A stretch of DNA of 64,000 nucleotides from Actibacterium sp. MT2.3-13A (GCF_018139985.1 NZ_JAGSOU010000001.1:248001-312000), one strand, 5' to 3'. Counted from the first letter of the stretch, positions 45,927 through 57,829 are shown. The notes: generated by a model not told the origin, from the sequence alone. Numbers and translations: made by a program.

Positions 45927-46543
45927 CCCTGACATTCGGCGAACTGGCGCTCTATGCGGGCGCGCTGCTGGTCCTGTTCCTGACGCCCGGCCCGGTCTGG
46001 GTCGCGCTGACCGCGCGGGCGCTGTCGGGCGGGTTTCACGCCGCCTGGCCGCTGGCGCTGGGCGTTGTGATCGGGGATGTGCTGTGGAGCGTTCTGGCGA
46101 TCCTCGGCATCTCCTGGGTGCTGTCGGTCTATGGCGGATTCCTGGAGGCGCTGCGCTGGGTGGCGAGCGGGATCTTCCTGTTCATGGGGGCGATGATCAT
46201 CCGCAAGGCGGATCGCAGCATCGGCTCGGACAGCCGGCTGACGCGGCCGGGCATGTGGGCGGGCTTCGTCGCGGGGCTGGCGGTGATCATCGGCAACCCC
46301 AAGGCGATCCTGTTCTACATGGGAATGCTGCCGGGCTTCTTCGATCTTTCGGCGCTGGGCTGGCGCGACATCGCGGCGATCGCGGTTCTGTCGGCGGTGG
46401 TGCCGCTGACCGGCAACGTGATCATGGCGCTGTTCATCGACCGGGCGCGGCGTCTGCTGACCTCGCCGAAGGCGCTGAGGCGCACCAACCTGACCGCCGG
46501 TTTCCTGTTGATCTGCGTGGGGCTGATCATCCCCGTTCTGTGA
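45923..46543 (+). CDS. LysE-family translocator
   Basis: A 206-residue inner-membrane exporter with about six membrane segments, of the LysE/RhtB amino-acid exporter family. The N-terminal LFLTPGPVWVALTARALSGGFHAA carries the family motif with TPGP, and GFVAGLAVIIGNPKAILFYMGMLPGFF carries the second conserved motif. It probably exports an amino acid or related metabolite. The start overlaps the VOC gene by ATGA; gyrB follows 78 bp later with its own promoter. Confidence 0.88.
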   Translation: MTLTFGELALYAGALLVLFLTPGPVWVALTARALSGGFHAAWPLALGVVIGDVLWSVLAILGISWVLSVYGGFLEALRWVASGIFLFMGAMIIRKADRSIGSDSRLTRPGMWAGFVAGLAVIIGNPKAILFYMGMLPGFFDLSALGWRDIAAIAVLSAVVPLTGNVIMALFIDRARRLLTSPKALRRTNLTAGFLLICVGLIIPVL

Positions 46544-49039
<2,496 letters not shown>

Positions 49040-49049
49040 GCGCTTTTCC

Positions 49050-49075
49050 GGCCGCGCGCGGTCCTGCGCGCGGCC
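49050..49075 (+). terminator. Hairpin after gyrB
   Basis: A perfect 10-bp stem GGCCGCGCGC/GCGCGCGGCC with loop GGTCCT, 10 bp after the gyrB stop and 31 bp before the convergent stop of the GT39 gene. No proper T tract; probably a bidirectional transcription stop. Confidence 0.55.
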
Positions 49076-49106
49076 CTTGTGATGTCGCGGGCGCGGGGGG
49101 CTGCGC

Positions 49107-50564
49107 TCAGCGCGCCCAGCAGTCGGCCGGCAGGCGGTGGAAATACCAGGTCTTGCCGCGATGCGCGCCGCGTTCCGGGCTGACCGCGGCCAGCGGCGCC
49201 CTTCCGGCGGCGCAGGCCGGGGCGGTGTCGGACTTGTCGACGAACAGCACATCGCCCGGCAGATCGGCTGGCAGCGGGTATTTCAGCGCGTAGTGATGCG
49301 GTGCGCGGCCCTGCGGCGGCAGCGCGAAGAAGCGCAGCCCGCTGTCGCGCCCGGTATAGAACAGGTCGGCCAGCAGATCCCGGTTCCCGGTCACGATCGC
49401 GTTCAGCCCCTCGGTCCGCGCGGCGTCGATGATCGCGCGGCTCATCTCGGCCTGGCCGACATGGCGCGCGGCGATCAGGCGATCCTTGGGCCCGTAGCTC
49501 AGGCTGTCGGCAAAGACGCCGAGCAGCGGCAGCGCCAGCGCCACCGCCCCGTTGAGCGCGAAGGAGGCCGCCCGCCAGCGGCCCGTCAGCCAGGGCAGCA
49601 CCGCAACGCTGCCCGCCAGATAGGCCGCCGCCGCCCAATTGGCATAGGCCTTGGACAGCAGCGCCTGCACGCAGACCACGGCAATGACCGGCAGCGCGAA
49701 GAGCAGCAGGAACTGGCGCGCTGACCCGGCCTGCCGCGCCCGCAGCGCCAGCCAGATCAGCCCGCCGAACAGCACCGGGCCGAACACCGCGAACTGCGCG
49801 CCCAGAAACTCGGCCAGTCGGCCGAAATGCAGCCCGGCCCGCGCGCCTGGATCCCGCACCCAGTCAGCATTGTCGAGCGTGTGCGCAAGCGTGGTGAAGC
49901 CGTGCTGCATGTTCCACAGGATGTTGGGCGAGATCACGAGCCCGAACAGCGCCAGAACGACCAGCGCGTCGGCGACCCGCGGGCGCGCGGCGGGCAGTGC
50001 CACGGCAGCCAGCGGCGCGCAGATCAGGTAGTAGATCGCGGCGTATTTCGACAGGAAGGCGAGCCCGAGCGCGACCCCCGTCAGCGCGGCCGTGACCGCG
50101 CCGCCGCGCTCCAGCAGATGCAGATAGCCCAGCAGCGCCGCCGCGAGGAAGGGGAACATGATGGTGTCGGTCGAAATCAGGATCGAGGCCAGTGCCACCA
50201 TCGGCAGCGTGGCATAGCCCGCCGCCACCACCACCGCCGCCCGCGCCCCGAACAGCCGCGCGGCGGCGGCCCCCAGGATCAGCGCGGTCGCGCCGTGGAA
50301 CAGCGGTGCCGGCAGCCGCACCCAAAAGGGCGCGTCGCTGCCCGCGAGATCGGTGACCGCGCGGATCACCCAGCCGATCATCGGCGGCTTGGAATAATAG
50401 CCCAGCGCCAGCTCCTGGCCCCAGAGCCAGTATTGCGCCTCGTCCACGAACAGGTCCATGCGGTTGAACCAAAGCAGCACCAGCCGCGCTGCGGTGATCG
50501 CGCCGACCAGCGCCAGCGCCGGCATCAGCCAGAGGTGGTGCTCAGGATTGGCGTTTTTCGGCAT
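49107..50564 (-). CDS. ArnT/PMT-like glycosyltransferase family 39 membrane protein
   Basis: A 485-residue polytopic enzyme with about twelve membrane segments. RMDLFVDEAQYWLWGQELALGYYSKPPMIGW near residues 35-65 is the GT39 catalytic loop with the acidic DEAxYW motif seen in ArnT-type transferases, which move a sugar from a polyprenyl phosphate to lipid A or another acceptor. The periplasmic C-terminal domain begins near residue 370. It is the last gene of a GT2, LpxB-N-like, GT39 operon, an ArnC/ArnT-like arrangement. The sugar and acceptor are unknown. Confidence 0.85.
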   Translation of the reverse strand: MPKNANPEHHLWLMPALALVGAITAARLVLLWFNRMDLFVDEAQYWLWGQELALGYYSKPPMIGWVIRAVTDLAGSDAPFWVRLPAPLFHGATALILGAAAARLFGARAAVVVAAGYATLPMVALASILISTDTIMFPFLAAALLGYLHLLERGGAVTAALTGVALGLAFLSKYAAIYYLICAPLAAVALPAARPRVADALVVLALFGLVISPNILWNMQHGFTTLAHTLDNADWVRDPGARAGLHFGRLAEFLGAQFAVFGPVLFGGLIWLALRARQAGSARQFLLLFALPVIAVVCVQALLSKAYANWAAAAYLAGSVAVLPWLTGRWRAASFALNGAVALALPLLGVFADSLSYGPKDRLIAARHVGQAEMSRAIIDAARTEGLNAIVTGNRDLLADLFYTGRDSGLRFFALPPQGRAPHHYALKYPLPADLPGDVLFVDKSDTAPACAAGRAPLAAVSPERGAHRGKTWYFHRLPADCWAR

Positions 50565-50847
50565 GGATCAGCCAAAGGTTCCGCAGATAGATGAACAGGC
50601 CCATCGACTGGCCGAGGATGAACACCGGATCCTTGCGGTAGACGGCGTAGGAAAACAGGACCAGCCCCCCGCCGACCGAGAAATACCAGAACGCCAGCGG
50701 CACGACGGAACGGCCCGCGCGCTCGGACGCGATCCACTGGACGAGGAAGCGCGCGGTAAACAGCAGCTGCCCGCCCAACCCGATGGCGACCCACCAGAAC
50801 TCGGTCCAGGAGTTGACATGCAGCCAGGCGAAGAAGGTCTCAACCAT
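50542..50847 (-). CDS. LpxB N-terminal-like (LAB_N) small membrane protein
   Basis: A 101-residue membrane protein with about three hydrophobic segments. GLGGQLLFTARFLVQWIASERAGRSVVPLAFWYFSVGGGLVLFSYAVYRKDPVFILGQ matches the LAB_N domain, found alone or fused to lipid-A-disaccharide synthase in some bacteria. It overlaps both neighbours (8 bp with the GT2 gene, 23 bp with the GT39 gene), so all three are made together. It may act as a flippase-like or scaffold subunit for polyprenyl-linked sugar transfer; this is inference. Confidence 0.87.
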   Translation of the reverse strand: MVETFFAWLHVNSWTEFWWVAIGLGGQLLFTARFLVQWIASERAGRSVVPLAFWYFSVGGGLVLFSYAVYRKDPVFILGQSMGLFIYLRNLWLIHAEKRQS

Positions 50848-51571
50848 CGCGGCGCTCCACCTCCACCGGCTGGGCGGTCTTGCGCCGCAGGATCAGCCAC
50901 GAGACCCCTATCAGGTCGTGGATACCCACCAGCGCGCGCTGAAGGTTGTTGTATTTCGACTGCCCCGCGTGGCGTTCCCGGTGGCTGACATCGACCAGCG
51001 CGACCTCCCAGCCGTCGCGCTTGAACAGCGCGGGCAGGTAGCGGTGCATGTGGTTGAAATAGGGCAGCCGAAGGAAGGCGTCGCGGCGGAACCCCTTCAG
51101 CCCGCAGCCGGTGTCGCGCGTGCCGTCCCGCAGGATGCGCGCGCGCAGCGCGTTGGCGAAGCGCGAGGCGAGTCTCTTGGACAGCGTGTCCTGCCGGCCC
51201 ACCCGCTGGCCCGCCACCAGCCCCAGCCGGCCGGTCGCGTCCCGCAGCAGCGGCGCGAACAGCTTGGGCAGTTCTGCGGGCGGGTTCTGGCCGTCGCCGT
51301 CCAGCGTGCAAACGATATCGCCCTTCGCCGCCAGCACGCCGCTGTGCACGCCCGCGCTTTGGCCCGCCGATTGCGGATGCTGTAGCAGGCGCAGGGTGGG
51401 GTGGTCGGCCATCGCGTCGCGCACGCGCGCGGCGGTGTCGTCGGTGGAGCCGTCGTCGACGACGATGATCTCGTAATCCTGCCCCGCGCAGGCCGCGGCG
51501 ATCTCGCCCAGCAGCATCGCCACGTTCTCGGATTCGTTCTTCATCGGAATAACGATCGAGATGTCTGTCAT
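50840..51571 (-). CDS. GT2 glycosyltransferase (ArnC/DPM1-like)
   Basis: A 243-residue GT-A-fold enzyme without the usual C-terminal membrane hairpins. SIVIPMKNESENVAMLLGEI, VDDGSTDDTA, TLDGDGQNPP (the DxD) and DTGCGLKGFRRDAFLRLPYFNHMHRYLPAL are typical of dolichol/undecaprenyl-phosphate sugar transferases. It would load a sugar onto a polyprenyl phosphate for the GT39 enzyme encoded two genes downstream. Start ATG at 51571 is preferred to 51583 because of the GAGG site upstream. Confidence 0.88.
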   Translation of the reverse strand: MTDISIVIPMKNESENVAMLLGEIAAACAGQDYEIIVVDDGSTDDTAARVRDAMADHPTLRLLQHPQSAGQSAGVHSGVLAAKGDIVCTLDGDGQNPPAELPKLFAPLLRDATGRLGLVAGQRVGRQDTLSKRLASRFANALRARILRDGTRDTGCGLKGFRRDAFLRLPYFNHMHRYLPALFKRDGWEVALVDVSHRERHAGQSKYNNLQRALVGIHDLIGVSWLILRRKTAQPVEVERRDG

Positions 51572-51653
51572 GGGGGGCCTCATGCGGTGCCGCCCGGGGG
51601 GCGATCTCGAGCCGGGTTAAACACGAAAGGCCCCTTGTTGTCCACTGGCCCGC

Positions 51654-52691
51654 TCAGCGCCGGCGCAGCGTGTCACCGTAGCTGAGCTTGGGGGTCAGCT
51701 CGATCCGCGCGCCAAGTTCAGGCAGGCCCTTCTCGCTGCATTCCAGGATTATCTCGGCGGCCTTCTGGCCGATCTCGCGGCGGCAGGCGTCCATCGTGGC
51801 CAGCTGGCGCGGCAGCCCGTCCAGCAGTTCGATCCCGTTGAAGCCGGCCAGCCCCATCTGGCCGGGAATGTCGATCCCCTGCTCCAGGCAGTAGAGCAAC
51901 CCGCCCGCCGCGATCATATCATTGGAATAATACAGAAAATCCAGGTCCGGCGTGCGTTCCAGCATGGCCTGGGTCAGCTCCCGCCCCTTCACCAGGCCCG
52001 AGCCGCCGGAGTAGAACTCCTGGTCCACCACCTCCAGCCCGGCCTTGGCCAGCGCCGCGGTGAAGCCCTCGAACCGCTTCCGCGCCCGGTGGTCGAGCGG
52101 CATCTTGGTGCCCATGAAGCCGATCCGGCGATAGCCCTCGGCGGCGATGGCGCGGGCCATCTCGCCACCCGCGCGCCGGTGCGAGATGCCGACCACCGAA
52201 TCGACCGGCTCGCCATCGACGTCCATGATCTCGACGATCGGGATGCCGGCATTGCGCAGCATCGCGCCGGCGGCCTCGCCATGTTCCAGCCCCGCGATGA
52301 TCACGCCCGAGGGCCGCCAGGACAGCATCTCATACAGGACCGCCTCTTCGCGCTCGGGCCTGTAGTGGGTGACGCCCACCACCGGCTGCAGCGGCGAATC
52401 CTCCAGCACCTCGGAAATGCCGGTCATCACCTCGGGAAAGACCATGTTCGACAGCGAGGGAATGATCACCGCCACCAGGTTCACCCGCTGCGAGGCGAGC
52501 GCGCCCGCGATCTTGTTCGGCACATAGCCCAGTGCCTTGGCCGCCGCGAGAACCCGCGCGCGGGTGGCCTCCGACACGTCGCCCCGGTTGCGCAGCACCC
52601 GGCTGACCGTCATCTCGCTGACGCCCGAGGCCTCGGACACGTCGCGGAGCGTGAGCGGGCGGCGGGCGCGGGAAGAGGGCTTTGAGGTCAA
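51654..52691 (-). CDS. LacI-family transcriptional regulator (GntR/gluconate type)
   Basis: A 345-residue regulator: N-terminal helix-turn-helix (LTLRDVSEASGVSEMTVSRVLRN, about residues 13-35), hinge helix (NKIAGALASQRVNLVAVIIPSL) and a periplasmic-binding-protein-like effector domain. The best match is the gluconate-regulator branch. The likely start is TTG at 52691, seven bases after GGAAGG; a longer open frame reaches back into the tRNA-Arg gene and is an artefact. No sugar-uptake or catabolic genes are next to it, so the target operon is elsewhere. The neighbours are glycosyltransferases with no obvious link. Confidence 0.86.
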   Translation of the reverse strand: MTSKPSSRARRPLTLRDVSEASGVSEMTVSRVLRNRGDVSEATRARVLAAAKALGYVPNKIAGALASQRVNLVAVIIPSLSNMVFPEVMTGISEVLEDSPLQPVVGVTHYRPEREEAVLYEMLSWRPSGVIIAGLEHGEAAGAMLRNAGIPIVEIMDVDGEPVDSVVGISHRRAGGEMARAIAAEGYRRIGFMGTKMPLDHRARKRFEGFTAALAKAGLEVVDQEFYSGGSGLVKGRELTQAMLERTPDLDFLYYSNDMIAAGGLLYCLEQGIDIPGQMGLAGFNGIELLDGLPRQLATMDACRREIGQKAAEIILECSEKGLPELGARIELTPKLSYGDTLRRR

Positions 52692-52817
52692 TGGGAAACC
52701 TTCCGAAAGCAGGATCTGCGGATTAGTTAGCGGCAAAGCGCGCGTGAATACAAGGCGGCGCACAAGATGCGTTCCGGCTTGAAACCCGGAAGATTTCCCG
52801 CGAGAAAGGACCGGCGT

Positions 52818-52894
52818 GGCCCCGTGGCTCAACTGGATAGAGCAGCCCCCTCCTAAGGGGCAGGTTACAGGTTCGAATCCTGTCGGGGTCACCA
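52818..52894 (+). tRNA. tRNA-Arg (anticodon CCT)
   Basis: A complete 77-nt cloverleaf: acceptor GGCCCCG/CGGGGTC (one G-T pair), D arm GCTC...GAGC, anticodon stem GCCCC/GGGGC with loop CTCCTAA, T loop GTTCGAATC, and an encoded CCA. Anticodon CCT reads AGG, a rare codon in this genome. Confidence 0.97.
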
Positions 52895-52953
52895 GCGCAA
52901 AATCACCGAGAGGATTTTCCCGAGAGTTTTCCGGAAAAACCCCTGGCCCGGCG

Positions 52954-53646
52954 CTAGGTCATCCGGATCACGCCCTTGTCGATGGCCAGCATGTAGCCCT
53001 TGCGGCTGATGTTCTTGATCAGCAGCTCGCTGACGATCTGGTTGCCCAGCGCGTCGCGCAGACGCTTGATCCGCGTCGCCCCGGCCGCCTCATCGCAGTC
53101 GGTGGCGGGCTTGCCCGAGATCATCGCCTCGATCTCCACGCCCGAGAGCACGTCGTCGTCCATCCGCGCCTCGGCCAGCACCGACAGGGTCTCGATCGCG
53201 GCCGGCGTCAGCTTGAACGCCATGTCGTTCAGGGCCACCGTGTTCTCCGCGCGGCTGATCGTCAGCGAGCGCACCTGGATGCCCGCGCGCTCGATCTCGC
53301 TCATCCGGCGGTTCAGTGCGATGATGGTGACGAGGAACACCAGCGCCGCCACCAGCAGCGCGGTCGAGAACACCAGCAGGACGAAGATCACCATCCGGTA
53401 GGAGGTCAGCACGTCGGAGAAGCTGGTGCCGGACTGGGCCAGGATCTCCAGCAGCTTGATCTCGGCATTCGAGGTCAGGCCGTCGTTCTCGACGAAGATC
53501 CGCTCGACCCGCGCGTTGAAGGCGTTGGCGTCGGGCAGGTTGAGGAACAGCAGCACCGCGGCCGCCAGCAGGATCCCGACGATGGCGACGATCCCGATGG
53601 CGACCACGCGGCGCCCATCAATAGCGGAGGTAGAACTGTCCGGCAC
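52954..53646 (-). CDS. Membrane protein with C-terminal winged-helix DNA-binding-like domain
   Basis: A 230-residue protein. Two membrane segments (14-37 and 84-111) flank a short loop of about 45 residues, and the C-terminal cytoplasmic part (about 143-225) resembles an OmpR-type winged helix: MAFKLTPAAIETLSVLAEA, then ATRIKRLRDALGNQIVSELLIKNISRKGYML. This is ToxR-like transmembrane signalling in reverse order, with the DNA-binding domain at the C terminus. Start is GTG at 53646; the first 29 bp overlap the upstream small secreted protein gene. No named family is recognised. Target sites may be the GTTATTG repeats nearby (inference). Confidence 0.7.
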   Translation of the reverse strand: MPDSSTSAIDGRRVVAIGIVAIVGILLAAAVLLFLNLPDANAFNARVERIFVENDGLTSNAEIKLLEILAQSGTSFSDVLTSYRMVIFVLLVFSTALLVAALVFLVTIIALNRRMSEIERAGIQVRSLTISRAENTVALNDMAFKLTPAAIETLSVLAEARMDDDVLSGVEIEAMISGKPATDCDEAAGATRIKRLRDALGNQIVSELLIKNISRKGYMLAIDKGVIRMT

Positions 53647-53914
53647 TCTGCTTCCTTTCGTCCAGCCCGTCCGCGCCGAAGATCGACATGACGTTCAGCA
53701 ATTGCCAGCCGTCGCGCCCGATGCGCTTGTCGATGACCTTGGCGGCGTCGTCGCGGCTGCCGCAGGCGCTGTCGGGCAGTTCGATCACGCCATAATGCAG
53801 GCGGAGGGGATTGTCCTGCTTGGCCTTGTAATCGGCATAGCAGGCGGCGGAGGCCGGCAGCGCCGCAAAGAGCGCCACTACGAAGCCGAGCGGTATGAGA
53901 ATGCGGTGTTTCAT
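53618..53914 (-). CDS. Small secreted protein of unknown function
   Basis: A 98-residue protein with a signal peptide (cleavage after ASA near residue 23) and two Cys in the mature part (ACYADY; SACGSRDD) that could form a disulfide. The rest (LRLHYGVIELPD, DGWQLLNVMSIFGADGLDERKQSAGQFYLRY) looks like a small alpha/beta domain reminiscent of DUF4177-type proteins, but I do not recognise a family with confidence. ATG at 53914; it is the first gene of a two-gene unit with the winged-helix membrane protein, overlapping it by 29 bp. Confidence 0.72.
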   Translation of the reverse strand: MKHRILIPLGFVVALFAALPASAACYADYKAKQDNPLRLHYGVIELPDSACGSRDDAAKVIDKRIGRDGWQLLNVMSIFGADGLDERKQSAGQFYLRY

Positions 53915-53947
53915 GGATCACAGGATGGGCCGCGGCGCGGCGATATT

Positions 53948-54000
53948 CAATAACAACGCGGCGTTGGCGGCCGTTATCCGATAGCAGGGCGGCGTTATTG
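53948..54000. promoter_or_regulatory. Inverted and repeated GTTAT motifs between divergent genes
   Basis: CAATAAC (53948-53954) and GTTATTG (53994-54000) are perfect inverted arms; a related CCGTTATCCG lies between (53971-53980). They lie in the 149-bp gap between the divergent genes starting at 53914 and 54064, so they may be operator sites. Confidence 0.4.
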
Positions 54001-54063
54001 CCTGTCAGGCGGGCCGGCCGCGATCCTCGGGTCATCCCCCTATCGCCCGAAAGGAGCCGACCG

Positions 54064-54522
54064 ATGATCGCCAGACCGAAATTCCTGACCGCAGGGCTTG
54101 TCGCCCTGACCCTTGCCGCCTCACCGATGGCGGCCACGCCCGCCCGCGCCGATTCCGAGGATCTGGCGCTGGCCCTGCTGGGCCTCGCCGCGCTGGCCGC
54201 CATCGCCAACGAGCTGGACGATATCTATGTGAAGCCGAAACGCGGCCGGGGCCACGGCAAACACGACGACCGCTACGACCGTTACGACCGCCATGACCGT
54301 TACGGCCGGGCGCCGGAGCTGCCCGCCCGCTGCGTGCTGCAGCTGGACACCCCGCGCGGCAACCGCGAGGTGGTGATGGCCGCCTGCCTGGAGCGCGACG
54401 GCCTGCGCCGCGCGCTGCCCGAATACTGCTCTGCCCCGCACGCCAGCCGCCTGTTGGGCCAGCGGGCCTATGGGCTCGATTGTCTGCGCGCCGAGGGTTA
54501 CCGGGTCGGGCGCTACCGCTGA
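54064..54522 (+). CDS. Secreted protein with Asp/Arg/Tyr-rich repeat
   Basis: A 152-residue protein with a signal peptide (cleavage after ARA near residue 30), a hydrophobic segment ([15 protein letters not shown]), a charged repeat of DRYDR type (about 67-80) and a C-terminal Cys-containing domain ([43 protein letters not shown]) likely to hold disulfides. No family is recognised. ATG at 54064 after GGAG. It is divergent from the secreted-protein/winged-helix pair and may be controlled with it. The next gene, rnhB, is unrelated. Confidence 0.75.
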   Translation: MIARPKFLTAGLVALTLAASPMAATPARADSEDLALALLGLAALAAIANELDDIYVKPKRGRGHGKHDDRYDRYDRHDRYGRAPELPARCVLQLDTPRGNREVVMAACLERDGLRRALPEYCSAPHASRLLGQRAYGLDCLRAEGYRVGRYR

Positions 54523-54568
54523 GGCTTTGCCCCTTGCGCCCGCGGCCGGGGCGGGTCATCTCTGCGCC

Positions 54569-55207
54569 ATGACCCGGCCTGTCCCCGATTTCAGTTTCGA
54601 GACCGCCGCGCGCGCCCGCGGCGCCCGCGCGGTCGCCGGCGTCGACGAGGTCGGCCGTGGCCCCTGGGCCGGTCCGGTGACCGCGGCGGCGGTGGTGCTG
54701 GACCCTGCGGACATTCCCGAAGGTCTGAACGATTCCAAGGCGTTGACCGCGCGCAGGCGCGAGGCGCTGTATGATCATCTGATGGCGCGGGCGCAGGTTT
54801 CCATCGCCCACGCCAGTGTCGAGGAGATCGACGAGATGAACATCCTCGCCGCCTCGCATCTGGCCATGCGCCGGGCCATCGCCGGGTTGTCCGTGTCGCC
54901 CGATCACCTGCTGATCGACGGTAACCGGCTGCCCCATGATCTGCCCTGCGGCGCGGAGGCGATCGTCAAGGGCGACGCGCGCTCCGTCTCGATCGCCGCA
55001 GCCTCGATCGTGGCCAAGGTGTGCCGCGACCGGCTGATGGTGGATTTGGCGCAACAGCATCCCGGCTACGGCTGGGAGAGCAATGCCGGATACGGCACCA
55101 AGGCCCATGCGGAGGCCCTCCGAAATCTTGGTGTCACCCCACACCATAGACGTTCGTTCAAGCCGGTGCACAATATCTTGTATCAAGACAAAACTGCAAG
55201 CCGTTGA
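54569..55207 (+). CDS. rnhB: Ribonuclease HII
   Basis: A 212-residue type 2 RNase H that cuts RNA in RNA-DNA hybrids and starts ribonucleotide excision repair. The active site is seen in [23 protein letters not shown] (Asp-Glu), LLIDGN and the last Asp in KVCRDRLM. The start at 54569 has no perfect ribosome-binding site but gives the family N terminus. Its TGA stop overlaps the first GANTC site of the ccrM leader. rnhB next to ccrM is a typical alphaproteobacterial pairing. Confidence 0.95.
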   Translation: MTRPVPDFSFETAARARGARAVAGVDEVGRGPWAGPVTAAAVVLDPADIPEGLNDSKALTARRREALYDHLMARAQVSIAHASVEEIDEMNILAASHLAMRRAIAGLSVSPDHLLIDGNRLPHDLPCGAEAIVKGDARSVSIAAASIVAKVCRDRLMVDLAQQHPGYGWESNAGYGTKAHAEALRNLGVTPHHRRSFKPVHNILYQDKTASR

Positions 55208-55244
55208 TTCAAAAAAGAAATTGACGACGAATCACCTTTGACTC
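55206..55244. promoter_or_regulatory. Cluster of three GANTC sites in the ccrM leader
   Basis: GATTC (55206-55210), GAATC (55229-55233) and GACTC (55240-55244) lie 54-92 bp before the ccrM ATG, next to possible -35 elements TTGACG and TTGACT. GANTC is the site methylated by CcrM itself. Confidence 0.6.
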
Positions 55245-55252
55245 ATCTTTGA

Positions 55253-56410
<1,158 letters not shown>

Positions 56411-56470
56411 GTTTCCCGGAACAACACAGTTACCGCCTGTGCCTGTGGCCTGACACCACGGCACCGACTT

Positions 56471-56499
56471 GCCCCGCCATGCCTTGGCGGGGCTTTTTT
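56471..56499 (+). terminator. Rho-independent terminator of ccrM
   Basis: A perfect 8-bp stem GCCCCGCC/GGCGGGGC with a 7-base loop followed by six T residues, 60 bp after the ccrM stop. Confidence 0.92.
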
Positions 56500-56609
56500 G
56501 GTCGTGTTGGCAGGGCGCGTCGGTTCGCAAGGTGAACGGATCGGCCATCTGACCGCCGGACGGAACGGGGCGCTGCCCGTGCGAAATGTCCCGGCGTTGG
56601 AAAGAAGCA

Positions 56610-56627
56610 ACCGCCAGAATGGGCGGT
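56610..56627 (-). terminator. Weak hairpin after the AlkB-type gene
   Basis: On the minus strand ACCGCC/GGCGGT form a 6-bp stem followed by a T/C-rich stretch, 13 bp after the AlkB-like stop. A plausible but weak terminator. The rest of the 229-bp gap to ccrM shows nothing recognisable apart from the ccrM terminator. Confidence 0.35.
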
Positions 56628-56639
56628 CCGGTCCTGCCG

Positions 56640-57785
56640 CTATCCCACGGCCGCCCTGGGCATCGGGGTGGTGCCTTCCCGGTAGGGGGTCCAATCTGCG
56701 ATCTCGGGATAGTATTTCTTGCGCCAGGCGCGCACCCGCGGGTTCATCCGCCGCCGCCACAGCGGCGGGATCATCGCCAGCGTGGTCATCAGCGGGTAGC
56801 CGAAGGGCAGCTGCGGCGCCTGCTCCTCGGAATAGGTCTGCAGGAGGGGGAAGCGCCGGTCGGGCTTGTAATGGTGGTCGGAATGGCGCTGCAGGTTGAT
56901 CAGCAGCCAGTTCGTCGCCCTGTAGGCGGTGTTCCAGCTGTGGCGCGGCAGGACGTGCTCGTATCTGCCGTCTCCCAGGTGTTTCCGCGTCAGGCCGTAA
57001 TGTTCGACATAGTTGGTGAGCTCCAGCTGCCACACCGCGACAAGCGCCTGCCATGCGAACAGCGCCAGCCCCAGCCAGCCGCCGACGGCGATGGCCAGCC
57101 CCACCATCACCGCCGCCAGCGCCCAGTAGCGCCAGAACGGGTTGGCGCGGTGCCACCACGGCAGGTTGCGGCGCGCCAGCATCGCCTTTTCGGCGCGGAA
57201 GGCCGAGGCGTAGCATTCCCGCAGAACCCTCGGGAAGAAGCGATGGAACCCCTCGTTGTAGCGCGCGGTCACCGCATCGCGCGGGGTGCCGACCCAGGGG
57301 TGATGCACGCGCAGGTGTTCCGACCGGAAATGGCCATAGAGGACGGTGGCCAGCAGCAGGTCGCCCAGCCAGCGTTCCAGCCGGTTCTTCTGGTGCATCA
57401 GTTCATGGCTGTAGTTGATCCCGACGGTGCCCGAGATCACGCCAACGCCGAAGAACAGCACCGCGATTTCCAGTGCCGAGAGGTGGTCGGTCGCGGACAC
57501 CCACCAGATCGTGCCGTAGATCGCCGCGAACTGGATCGGGAACCAGATCATGGTGATCAGGCGATACCAGAACAGGTCTTCCTCGGGGGTGTTGAGGTCG
57601 GCGTTTTCCTCATTCAGCCCTGTCAGCGCGTCGAGGAGCGAAAACAGCCCCCAACCATAGAGCGGCAGGAAGGCCACCCAGAACCCGCCGAGGGCCGCGC
57701 CGAGGACGAGCAACGGGATCATGCCCAGCGACAGCCAGAACGGCAGGGCGTTCTGCAGCTGCCTCACTTGCGAAGAGGGGATCAT
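56640..57785 (-). CDS. Alkane 1-monooxygenase (AlkB-type membrane di-iron hydroxylase)
   Basis: A 381-residue integral membrane hydroxylase with about six membrane segments. The histidine boxes are HELMH (127-131), HLRVHH (157-162) and HSDHH, plus the NYVEHYG motif typical of true AlkB enzymes. It would hydroxylate the terminal carbon of alkanes or similar chains using rubredoxin-supplied electrons; no rubredoxin gene is adjacent. ATG at 57785 (MIPSSQV) is the better start; an upstream frame adds 15 residues. It lies 44 bp after mutY on the same strand. The substrate could also be another alkyl chain. Confidence 0.88.
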   Translation of the reverse strand: MIPSSQVRQLQNALPFWLSLGMIPLLVLGAALGGFWVAFLPLYGWGLFSLLDALTGLNEENADLNTPEEDLFWYRLITMIWFPIQFAAIYGTIWWVSATDHLSALEIAVLFFGVGVISGTVGINYSHELMHQKNRLERWLGDLLLATVLYGHFRSEHLRVHHPWVGTPRDAVTARYNEGFHRFFPRVLRECYASAFRAEKAMLARRNLPWWHRANPFWRYWALAAVMVGLAIAVGGWLGLALFAWQALVAVWQLELTNYVEHYGLTRKHLGDGRYEHVLPRHSWNTAYRATNWLLINLQRHSDHHYKPDRRFPLLQTYSEEQAPQLPFGYPLMTTLAMIPPLWRRRMNPRVRAWRKKYYPEIADWTPYREGTTPMPRAAVG

Positions 57786-57829
57786 GTTCTGCTCCGATAG
57801 GCTCTGTGTGCGCGCGCCCCGTGGCGGCA

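Noticed and set aside
52692-52892. Extension of the LacI-type gene to an ATG inside the tRNA-Arg region
   Set aside because: The added N terminus is the reverse complement of the tRNA gene; a TTG start with a good ribosome-binding site exists at 52691.
54260-54310. A short tandem repeat (GACCGCTACGACCGT type) as a CRISPR-like array
   Set aside because: It is the coding repeat for the Asp-Arg-Tyr stretch of the secreted protein; there are no spacers of uniform length and no cas genes.
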